Position numbers and translations under genes: made by a program
Part shown: positions 9,837 to 18,960 of the stretch, one piece after another
Layout of the letters: every line of letters begins with the position of its first letter
How positions within the stretch are numbered: position 1 is the stretch's first letter
DNA from: Corythucha ciliata
Lineage: Eukaryota; Arthropoda; Insecta; Hemiptera; Tingidae
Assembly (NCBI GenBank): GCA_038030265.1
Contig: CM075937.1
Span: 28,686,198 to 28,750,197, forward strand
Length of the DNA: 64,000 nt
Direction of reading: 5' to 3'
The notes under the pieces: model-generated
What the model saw: only the letters and a program-made list of their open reading frames with translations
Databases searched by the model: none
Told to the model about the DNA's origin: nothing

Positions 9837-11212
9837 ACCGTACTTTTAAAAAAGGTATTGCACTTTTTTTCGGTGTTTTGTACTTAATACTTTTTCAATG
9901 GAAAAAAGTACGCTGAAATACTCTTTTTCGCTAAAATATTTTTTTCGTGGTGATATTCGGTCTTGCTGGCTGCTGATCTGTGAAAGGATCCTTTCGTACT
10001 TTTCTCCATTCGTTTTCCCGTCAACTTCAAGGAAAGCTGTACGAATTTATGAAAAACGGACTGATCGTTTATTTCGGTGTAAGTTTTCACTACCCGCTTC
10101 TGCCCTTCCGTTGCGTTGCGGTTAACGGACATTGATCAACACCAAAATCCTAATGGGCGTGTTGGATTGCCCGGTTTTGTTCCGTTGCGTTTTCACTCCG
10201 GTTTTGCGGGAAGGAGCCACCACAGCAAGCGTACGGTGATACGGAAAGTAGGAGCGTTGAAAAAGGGACGGGATTAGGGTCAACACACAGTCCCAAATAG
10301 TTTTGTTGTGACCTGCCGGTTTCACTCCATCCCGTTGCGGCTACGTTTCCCTTCGTGACAGTTTTATCATTATTAGTTGATTACAGTAGAGCAGACTGAG
10401 CTGAACCTTAAAGTAAATATACCTCGAGAGATAATTGCGCTTTGCGCAGCCAAATAGGACCATTTTCCCCTCACGGTCATTGTGAACTAGTCACGTGACT
10501 CTAACATACCACCCCACCCCTCACCGACCGTTTTGAAGAAAACGCCTGATGCATTGACAATCAGGAAAACTGCGATTTTCTCAGAAACGGTTAATATTCG
10601 GACCATGGTCCATATAGTCATTTTTGACCCACATGAGATGTAGAATTACCCATTTCAATTGTGCCCCATTTTCCCGTTACACCCTGCATAAAAGATATAG
10701 GCTATGACAAAACAATAATTCATTATTGGAGTACCGAACAAGTCAGAGTTGTCGAACAAGGTCTTCAAGCTGTGCATTGATGCGACCGGGGGGGGGGGGT
10801 GTCAAACGGGTTCGGGGAACGAAGAAAGGTCTGAAATCGTCACACATTTTTCTGTATGAGGCGACGGTACCACAATCGAGCAGAAGAAAAGCAATACGCC
10901 GCTTTCAATATACTAAGCGAACGACAAGGCACGGAAACAATTCGTTGAGGCCTCTCATGTCTGCCTGCATTCAAACGTTTGATGGTCTACCTGGATTATC
11001 TTCTTATCTGGATTTGTCTGCTAAGATTCTTTGGTATAGAGCATGGTGAAACTCCCGATAGTGTTCTGCCTTGTTTTTTACGTTCTGATGTTAATCACAC
11101 CTGTTTGGGCCTAACGTCCAAACGGTAAAGGTGTCGCAATCCCAAATTGAATTAAGATGTGGGTTCGAACGTTCAATGAAATTTATGGAAATGTTTTAGC
11201 GAAGAGGGGCGC
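9837..11212. other. No gene recognised
   Basis: Contains a C/G-rich stretch near 10.08-10.34 kb with repeated CCGTTGCG words and a ten-base G run near 10.79 kb. The open frames at 9898-10125 and 10726-11049 show no domain I recognise. Confidence 0.5.
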
Positions 11213-11689
11213 TGTAAAGAATGCAGACTTCGAGAAACAAAATACTTTTACGTACCGAATGACAGGTAGCCTAGCGCCAAAGCCGAACTTAATTAACTTT
11301 CGTGATTTGAACCGGTTTTTGGTGTACTGGAGGTCGGTGTCTTCACCTCTGACAATTACTTTGTTTTTATCACACCTTTATCGATGTGCTGAACGCAAAA
11401 AAAAACTGTTCGCGTTGGAGGGCTACGGCACGAGTTATTAAGGAAAGAGCGTCTCCTTGCTTCCCCTTCTTTCTCGCTGAGCCTAGCAAAAGTATGGTTG
11501 GCTCTCGAGGGACTCCACTAGCGATAGCGATCCCCTCTTTCTAAACCAATCACCATCCAAAAAAAAGGGTTTCCCCGCTATGCCTATTCTTTTTTTTCCA
11601 ATAATATTTAAGGGAATAACATAATAAATAAAACAAGAAAAAAAACTAAAGCGAAAAACAATTGAACATAATCACAGATGCCCGAAACA
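11213..11689 (-). repeat. BEL/Pao 3' LTR
   Basis: Reads TGTTTCGGGC... to ...TTTACA on the minus strand, giving the usual TG...CA ends. Nearly identical to 15040-15512 over about 465 bp. The outer ~14 bp at 11213-11226 are absent from the right LTR, which is truncated by the internal deletion. Confidence 0.8.
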
Positions 11690-11890
11690 TACTGCCCACC
11701 CATTTAATGATTATTAAATGCTACTGAGATGGGAGAGGGCATATTTTAGCTATATGACGCTTGAAGTCGCCATACGCAGTCTTGACCGTGACTACCCGTA
11801 CTATTCCGTCTGCTCCAGGATGACAAGCAGAAACACGCCCCAGACGCCATTACAAGGGAGGAGCTGCTTCCTTCAGTAACACAAGCGTGC

Positions 11891-14800
11891 CTACTTGATG
11901 TTTGTCCTGGTGTCCGACCATTTCGTCCTGACTTGCAGGTTGTGCAAGTACTCCCGGCTCCACTGCTTCCAAAACTGTTGATGAAGTGCTTGAATGCGTT
12001 TCCAATGCGAAAGTACGTGAATGGCTTTGTCAGTTACATCGGGTTCCCGAAGGCTTCCGATTGGTGCAAGAGTCAGGAAGTGTCCTGGCGTTAACGGGCG
12101 TAGATCATTCGGGTCGGTAGACATTTCTGTTAGGGGTCTAGAGTTTAAGATCCCCTCAACTTGTATCAGAAGGGTTGTCATTTCCTCGAAAGTGAGAAGC
12201 GATGATCCAGCTAACTTCGCGAGGATGGTCTTAGTGCTTTTGATGCCTGCTTCCCAGATGCCTCCCATGTGAGGTGATGCAGGGGGTTGAATACCCATTC
12301 GATTGCTTCCTGGCGAGCATCCTTTTGTAGTCTTGTACGACATGTGTCTATGTTGGTATCTTCTTGATCGTTGAACATTTTTTTGAGTCTTGTGTTGGCT
12401 CCAACGGAGTTAGTACCACAGTCCGAGTAAAATTCGCTTGATGAGCCCTCGAAGGCTCATGAATCGACGCAATGCGGCCAAAAAGCATTCTGTGGTAAGT
12501 TCAGAAGCTAATTCCAAATGAATAGCTTTGGTGGCGAGGCATATAAATAGACATATGTAAGCGTTCAGCTTTATTGACTTCCTTACCCGCGACATTGAAA
12601 TTTTTAGAGGGCCCCCGAAGTCCACCGCTACATTGGAGAATGGTTTTACTTCATTTACGCGAACTGCTGGCAAGTCTCCCATTAGTTGTTGGAGGGGAGG
12701 GGGGTTGTGTCGAAAACAAGTGTAGCATAAGTTCAAACGGGCTTTTAGAGGTCTTTTACCACCAATTATCTAAAACTTTTGGCATAATAGGTGTTGTAAA
12801 GGACTGACGTTGGCGTGAAGATACTTGACATGATAATAATCGATTAATAGGTGTGTTAAACGACTATTTCGAGGTAGGAGCGCAGGATGTTTAGTTTCAT
12901 AAGGTAGACTAGTATTTTGGAGTCGACCTCCAACCCGCAATAAGCCCATGGCATCTATAAAATATAGAATATTTTAATCTATATCTATAGAATATTTTGG
13001 GAAGTCGATTTCCTGCCTTTCGCAAAGTTCGCGGTGAAAATGTACCTGCTGTGTCCTACCGATCAATTTTGATAACGCACCGTCTAGCTCGGAAGAAGTG
13101 AGCGCGTTTAAAGCCTTGTCGTTTTTTCGGCAATTATTGACGAATTGCAGAATCCAAGCGAAGATATGATGTACTTTCTTGAAAGAAGAGATTTTCAATA
13201 GGAGTTCGTCCAGCAAATGAGATTCTTCAGTTGACACTAGCGGGACGATTTTTCGCTCCTTCTCTGTTTCAGGAGAACTTTTGCTTGAGTTAGGATTCCA
13301 AGTTGGCCAGTTAGATTCCGGTTCCTTAAGGAACGCTCGTCGATACCACCATAAATTTTCGTCTTTGAGAGATTCCGGTGAGAGTCCTCGAGAGCACAAA
13401 TCCGCTGGGTTTGATTTTGACGTTACGTACCGCCACAAGTTGATGTGCTCAGACGAGGCGATCAAGCCAACTCGATTTGCTACGAAGGTCGTCCAATTGT
13501 GCGACGGCTCATGAATCCACCTCAATGCCACTTGTGAATCTGACCATCCTATCACTTGGTCAATGCTTGCAAGGCCCGAAATTGAGTCCATGACTTGAGT
13601 AAAGGTGCTCGCACACTAAGGCGCGGCGAAGCGAAGCGCGCCGAGGAGGATTTTTTCCGCGATGGAAAAATGCATAGAAATGAACGGGAGTCCGCACACT
13701 TGGGCGAAGCGGCGCGAAGAATTTCGCTGGAGAAGTTTCTGGAGGAACCAGCCGAATTTTTCCGTGCCTCCTCGCGACCGACGCGCCGCTTCAGTGGGCG
13801 GGGGGTGCAGAACTCTTTCAGGTGAGCCAGTTCATCGACAAATGATTTCCACGATTTTTGTACTTTGTGGGGAGGAACTTCGTCCCAATCGATTCGCATA
13901 CACCACAATTTTTGAATTAAGAGCTTGGCTATTACAGTAACCGATGTGATGTAGCCAACGGGATCGAAAATTGTGCATAATTCGGAGAGCATTTGACGCT
14001 TGGTGCATTCCTTTAGCTTCACTTCTACTAAAAACTTGAAACAGTCGGCACGAGGGTTCCATACAAGACCCAAGACCTTTTTTCCGGTCGTTAAAGGGTC
14101 GTCAAAATTGATGTCTGAATCCGTATCCTTACGAAGTTCCTCTGACATTAGCACCGGTATGTTGCTTAACCATTTATGCAGTGCCATGCCGAATCTATCG
14201 AATGCTCTAATGAGGGACTCCTTTAAGTGAGCCGCTTGTTGAATGGTACGTGTCCCAGTAACTATATCGTCGACATACATCTCATTGCGCAGGATTGTGG
14301 CCAAACTTGGGTCTTCGGATTCTATTTCTTCTGCAAGGCACTGAATTACTCGCATAGCTTGACTGGGAGATGAAGCAAGCCCAAAAATTACACGAGTGAA
14401 CCTGTATTCTTTGAGTTCTTCTGTTTCGTTGAACCTCCGTAAAATGCGTTGGAAATCCTGGTGTTCCGGTTTTACTCGTATTTGCAAGTACATGGCTTGA
14501 ATATCGGCACATAAAGCCACTTCCCGACACCGAAAACGAATCAAAATTCCAGCCAAATCCCGATGTAATTTTGGACCAACATGTAACAAATCATTCAGTG
14601 ACTTTCCGGAGAGTGAAGGGGCTGAGGCATCACATACTACGCGGGGCGCAGTATCTTCTTTTCCTGGGCGCACGACTCCGTGGTGGGGTAGAAAATAATT
14701 TGGACGAACATTCAGTTGACTTTTCGGCACTTCTAAATAGCCCTTGCTCACGTAATCGGAAATGACCTTGGCGTAATTGGGTTTAAAAAGTCGATTTTTT

Positions 14801-15035
14801 CGAAACTTCCCCTCGAGTGAAATGAATCGTCGTTCTGCTCTTTCTCGCGAGCTGCCTAAGCAATCAGGGCTAACCTTGAAGGGGAGTTCTACTACGAAAC
14901 GACCTTGGCTGTCCCGGTGCGTGGTGGAGAGAAAATGATCTTCACACGCCTTTTCTTCTGGACTAGGTTCCCTTTTTTTTCGTCATTTCATCCAATTCCC
15001 AAAATCGTTTCACCACATTGTCGAGCTATTGAGAG
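11891..15035 (-). pseudogene. BEL/Pao pol: reverse transcriptase, RNase H, integrase (broken)
   Basis: From the right on the minus strand: KRFWELDEM and, after a one-base shift in an A-run near 14965, RDSQGRFVVELPFK, then YFLPHHGVVRPG and RVVCDASAPSLSG of the reverse transcriptase. The active-site YVDD lies at 14266-14277. RNase H continues after the inserted element at 13.60-13.81 kb as IGWSDSQVALRWI and NPADLCSRGLSPESL. Integrase follows with GLLRVGGRL and a C-x-x-C (LCYTCFR), then GDLPAVRV, VAVDFGGPL (first Asp), SDCGTN (second Asp, in another frame near 12415-12440) and GGIWEAGIKSTK (Glu). These are the diagnostic Pao-family motifs. About 80 residues of RNase H are missing, and there are frameshifts near 14965, 12740 and 12436, so no functional polyprotein can be made. 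Confidence 0.85.
13597..13812. mobile_element. Short inverted-repeat insertion in BEL RNase H
   Basis: A GC-rich ~215 bp segment interrupts the pol frame between LAHLKEF and the sequence preceding IGWSDSQV. Its ends are loosely inverted: CGCACACTAAGGCGCGGCG on the left against CGCCCACTGAAGCGGCGCG from the right. The surrounding frame is missing about 80 codons, so the insertion came with, or was followed by, a deletion. Confidence 0.5.
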
Positions 15036-15039
15036 CTAA

Positions 15040-15512
15040 ACTTCGAGAAACAAAATACTTTTACGTACCGAATGACAGGTAGCCGAGCGCCGAAGCCGAA
15101 CTTAATTAACTTTCGTGATTTGAACCGGTTTTTCTGGACTTCACTGGAGGCCGGTGTCTTCACCTCTGACAATTACTTTGTTTTTATCACACTTTTATCG
15201 ATGTGCTGAACGCAAAAAAAAAACTGTTCACGTTGGAGGGCTACGGCACGAGTTATTCAGGAAAGAGCGTCTCCTTGCTTCCCCTTCTTTCTCGCTGAGC
15301 CTAGCAAAAGTATGGTTGGCTCTCGAGGGACTCCTCTAAGCGATCCCCTCTTTCTAAACCATTGTCCATCCAAGAAAAAGGGTTTCCCCGCTATGTCTAT
15401 TCTTTTTTTTTACAATAATATTCAAGGGATTAACATACAATCATACTAAATAAAACAAGAAAAAAAAACTAAAGCGGAAAACAATTGAACATAATTACAG
15501 ATGCCCGAAACA
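15040..15512 (-). repeat. BEL/Pao 5' LTR (inner end deleted)
   Basis: Minus-strand start TGTTTCGGGC at 15512. Similarity to the other LTR ends abruptly at 15040, after which a pol-frame segment begins. The outer 65 bp or so are also present in a direct repeat at 15.95-16.07 kb. Confidence 0.8.
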
Positions 15513-16066
15513 ACACCGTTCACCTTATGGCTAAATTTCGTAGTCTCAGAGCAGTGGCGGCTCCTGTTCCGCAGATTCGCAGTTTCGGTGAGGTCGGGTT
15601 GATAGGTGGGGGGGAAGGCAGATGTAGGATTTCTTTGCAAGCAAACTATGCCTGTGCATTTGTATACAGTACTCTGCATTGGGGCGGTTCATTTCCACCC
15701 GTCCTCTCTAAATTAGATATTTTTATGGACAAGATGGGTGGAAATGAATTGCCCCGGTGCAGAATTTTATGCAAATGAAAAATGCTAAAAATAGATGAAG
15801 ATTCAGTCACAATCAGCTGTCAACTGTCCGAACACCGTATACAATTCTAGAAATCAAATGTAAATAACGCAGACAATTTTTTCCTACACAATTAATTGTG
15901 TGATCATTTCCTGTAAATAACCAATAAATTAGTAACATACATACTAAATAAAACAAGAAAAAAAAACTAAAGCGGAAAACAATTGAACATAATTACAGAT
16001 GCCCGAAACAACATCGTTCACCTTATGGCTAAATTTCGTAGTCTCAGAGCAGTGGCGGCTCCGAAT
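15447..16066. repeat. ~118-bp direct repeat including the LTR edge and its flank
   Basis: Positions 15447-15565 and about 15948-16066 are nearly identical. Each covers the last ~65 bp of the LTR plus ~50 bp of flank (ACAACACCGTTCACC..., ending CAGTGGCGGCTCC). The sequences diverge completely after CAGTGGCGGCTCC. Such CAGTGGCGGCTC words are common at ends of hAT-type short elements. Confidence 0.7.
15673..15773. repeat. Short inverted repeat (family C, copy 1)
   Basis: Arms TTGGGGCGGTTCATTTCCACC and its complement (GGTGGAAATGAATTGCCCC) flank about 45 bp. A relative is at 33.84-33.96 kb. Confidence 0.55.
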
Positions 16067-16960
16067 ATCCGAAATTGACGAATATCCACGAAAACTTTCC
16101 GCTTTATAGCCGGTGTGAATGGGATAAAGACAAGCCGATAGAACTACGAGATGGGTGAGGGTGAGGGCATTCGTAGGGGGGTAGCGAATATTTTCGTCCA
16201 GGCAGAAGCTTACTCGAACCTCTAAATTAAGTGTCTAGGGGCAGCTATACTGCGCAAAAATTTGAGTAAAACTGGCTCTGGCATCTCCAAAGCTCTCGAA
16301 CATCTCCAAACTGCTCGACACGTCTCGAAACAGTTCAAGTACACTTACCTTCGTAGACATCGATTTTACAGCTAATGCACATTCAAATGCAATGTTCATG
16401 AACACTTTCTTTTTCTTCTTTCGTTGCACAATAAAGTAACATCTCACATTAATGTGCCAAGTACGCAAAGTAAGTTAAAGAACGCTTTCACCGTTCATGA
16501 GTTGTTCTAAAAATAGATAATTGATGAAGAGAGGGGGTAGGCAATGGCGACAAAGGGAGTGGAGTGAGAAGAACAGGTAGCGTTTTTTCAGTGTTGTGCA
16601 TGTGCAGTGTATGTAACGATCCCGTGTGGGTCGGAAGTTGCAGGAACAGCTGGAATGGAAATCATTGGAGACACTGATGTAACAAGCCTTTCTTTGGGCG
16701 ATATTGGGGAATGGGCTTATTACTGGGGGGAATTACGAAAAGGATTAAAAAGATTAAGTAGAGTGGCTGGGGACGGGTGAGGAATAATTTGTTGTATTGG
16801 TGGATTTAAATAGGGATAATTTTTAGGAGGAATACTAACTAACTAACATAACCTGTAAACTAGGAAAAGGATGAAGATGCCCCTGCATTTGTGTTAACTT
16901 CGTTACACTGATAAGGACGTGGAAGGACCAGTCGAAAATTCTCATGGCGGTGTGGCTACA
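16067..16960. other. No gene recognised
   Basis: Contains a short purine/pyrimidine-patterned stretch (CATCTCCAAA, CTCTCGAACATCTCC) near 16.28-16.34 kb. No domain was found in the open frame on the minus strand at 16235-16468. Confidence 0.5.
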
Positions 16961-16964
16961 AGTT

Positions 16965-17245
16965 CCTGCCGTGAATTGGGATTTACAGGTGTTATGATTA
17001 AAGGAATTTCGGCCTGAGAAGTGCCCGGACACGGATTTTCAATCGCATCGCCAGAAGGCGCAGAGAGGGGCTGAGGTTGCCTTGGGATGAGGCCAACAGC
17101 GGGATGTTTTCGTTTCATGTGTTTCTTAAGATTTAAAGGTGGTGGACCGTTAACTCACCTTGGCTTGGCACAACAAACATTTCGCGAAATTATTGTCCAC
17201 TTGTTCGAAATGTACCCACACTGGGCTTGTACACCACTAATTTTA
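16965..17245 (-). pseudogene. BED zinc-finger fragment (hAT/ZBED type)
   Basis: On the minus strand a frame reads VWVHFEQV, then AKCLLCQAK. After either a GTGAGT donor or a one-base shift it continues as LNLKKHMKRKHPAVG. The Trp-x-x-Phe, C-x-x-C and H-x-(4)-H spacing is that of a BED finger, a DNA-binding module at the N-terminus of many hAT transposases. The following residues (LSAPSGDAIENP) are a low-complexity linker. No transposase core follows; a gypsy fragment on the same strand begins at about 18.05 and ends at 17.29 kb, immediately upstream. This is an isolated N-terminal relic. Confidence 0.6.
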
Positions 17246-17284
17246 GTTAAGTAAAGACAAGAAAGTTAAGTTAAGAAACTCCTT

Positions 17285-18055
17285 CGTACCGTTTAACTGC
17301 TGTCCGTAGTCCGAGAAATACAAAAGGTAGTGCTTGTGTCCAGCTGTATTGTGTCGTTTCAAGGGTAGGCCGTCAAAGCGGTTTTTAAAGATCGGTGTCA
17401 TCGCTCGACTGCGCCATTGCTCTGGGGGTGGTAAGCGGTGGTGCGTATTTTCTTGGTACCCAGCATTTTCATTAGCTCGTTGAAAAGGATCGATTCATAA
17501 ATTGTCGTCTTTGATCTGTGGTGATGCGAGCTCGAACTCCGAAACAGGATACCCAGTGCTTGAGGAACTTATGTGCGACTGTACTGCTTTCGATATTGAT
17601 CATCAGTACCGGTTCAGCCCAATGCGAAGCGCGATCAATCGTAGTGAGGCAATATCTTCGTCCTCGCGAAGGAGGTAGTGGTACAATGATGTCAAGGTGG
17701 ATATGTTCGAGTCGTTTGGCGGGTGCGAAAGTTTAACGAGGCGTACGTGTGTGAGGTGGCTTTAGATGGTTGAAATGCCCAACATTGTCTGGTCCAGTTG
17801 GCTATGTCGACATTCATTCAAGGCCAAAACAATTTTTGGGCTACAATCTTTCGAGAGGACTTTACTCCCAGATGACTGAGTAGATAAATGGAAGCGAAGA
17901 AATGCTGCTCTGAAGTCGGTCGTCTGGAAGATATTGTCGATGGTTATTAGTGGAAGTTTTACACAGAACTTTAAGGTCCATCCCTGGTACCGGAAGACGT
18001 TCAAATTCTCGCACGCGACAGCAGCGACCACCAAGTCTACCAACACAGTCCTGCT
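17285..18055 (-). pseudogene. Gypsy integrase fragment
   Basis: Minus-strand frames, shifted several times, read HLGVKSSRKIVAQKLFWP, then NWTRQC, then HIHLDIIVPLPPSRGRRY, TIDRASHWAEPV, TVAHKFLKHW, and RARITTDQRRQF, followed by RTTAYHP. This is the Ty3/gypsy integrase order: zinc-binding region, first Asp (HLDI), second Asp (TTDQ), then the region preceding the catalytic Glu. Near 17300-17340 ALPFVFLGLRTAVK continues the C-terminal part. Numerous stops make it inactive. Its zinc-region DNA is closely related to the plus-strand gypsy piece at 22.49-22.67 kb, so both belong to one family in opposite orientation. Confidence 0.75.
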
Positions 18056-18248
18056 ATAGTATCGGAGGAATTACTCCACCATCCAGAGAAATTCCAACTT
18101 TTTTTACAAAATGACAATTTCGACGTTCAAAAAATTAATTGAATTGGTAAAAGAGCCGTTGAGTCGACAAGATACCAAGTTTCGATTGAGTGTTCCAGCT
18201 AAAGAAAGACTGTTGATATTTCTGAGGTTAGTACCTAAAAATTGTATA

Positions 18249-18386
18249 AGGCCCCTTTCACACGATAAAATGTTTTGTTCAAAAATGTGTTCAATCTGAT
18301 CACGAACAGAAAACTTCAGGCAGTGAACATGTTAGTTTTTAAAAAATGGCTACTTTGATCAAAAACTTACTCGTGTAAAAGGCGCT
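18249..18386. mobile_element. Short inverted-repeat element in the transposase intron
   Basis: Left end GGCCCCTTTCACACGA, right end reverse complement GCGCCTTTTACACGAG; both flanked by TAA. TAA/TTA target sites are typical of PIF/Harbinger-mobilised short elements. Confidence 0.55.
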
Positions 18387-18661
18387 TAATAATAATAAGA
18401 GTATTAATGAAAAGCACCATGTTTGTGTCAAAAAGGTATAATCCGAATGTGGAAAAGGGTAAAAGAAAATCGATGAATAAACAGTACTATGTATTTAAAA
18501 AATCGTAATAATAATAATCAAGCTCATTTATACAAATGATAATCACAATCAAATCAAATGTGGTCGATTGAATGATATTTGCTATAGTTGTTACTATAGT
18601 TGGTGAATTGTTGAGGAATGTAGACTCTGAGCTCCTCAGTCTCAAAGAATCCGTAGGAAAA

Positions 18662-18960
18662 GTGAGCCCTGACGGACGTGAATACTGACCATCTTCGACG
18701 GGGGCTCAAGACCCAGAAATAATTAACGGATTCGTAGAAGAACGGTGCCCTGATTGACGAGAATGAAGACCACCCTTGACAGGGGGTGACGACCCAGAAA
18801 GAGTTAATGGATTCGAACGAAGAGTGTGGTCTGATGGACGTGAGTTCAGAACATCTTCGACGTTTCTCGAAGGCCAAATACTCGATGGATCCAAAGGAAG
18901 AATGTGCCCTGATTGGCGTGAGTGTTGACCACCTTGGACCATTCCGGGCGGTTGAGAAGG
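18662..18960. repeat. ~81-bp minisatellite, 3.6 units
   Basis: Unit anchors GCCCTGA... occur at 18666, 18747, 18828 and 18906 (spacings 81, 81, 78 bp, all multiples of three). Read on the minus strand it encodes a repeated GG.HSRQSGH / NSRPSDH peptide of 26-27 residues in the tail of the MADF frame. Confidence 0.75.

Larger units (their letters stand above)
11213..15512 (-). mobile_element. BEL/Pao LTR retrotransposon, internally deleted
   Basis: Two closely similar LTRs flank about 3.35 kb encoding reverse transcriptase, RNase H and integrase on the minus strand. The Gag and protease regions are missing: the right (5') LTR joins directly to a pol segment at about 15040, so the primer-binding site is lost too. 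On the minus strand the 3' LTR is preceded by a purine-rich GGGTGGGCAGTA, a good polypurine tract, and starts TGTTTCGGGC. A clear target duplication was not found. The copy cannot replicate on its own. A separate inverted-repeat insertion at 13.60-13.81 kb has replaced part of RNase H. Confidence 0.85.

Noticed and set aside
10726..11049. 107-codon frame next to the BEL element
   Set aside because: No domain seen, contains the translation of a ten-base G run, no splice or homology support.
13552..13810. Last ~85 codons of the long BEL frame as part of the polyprotein
   Set aside because: They are translated from the inserted GC-rich element, not from pol; the real frame resumes after it.
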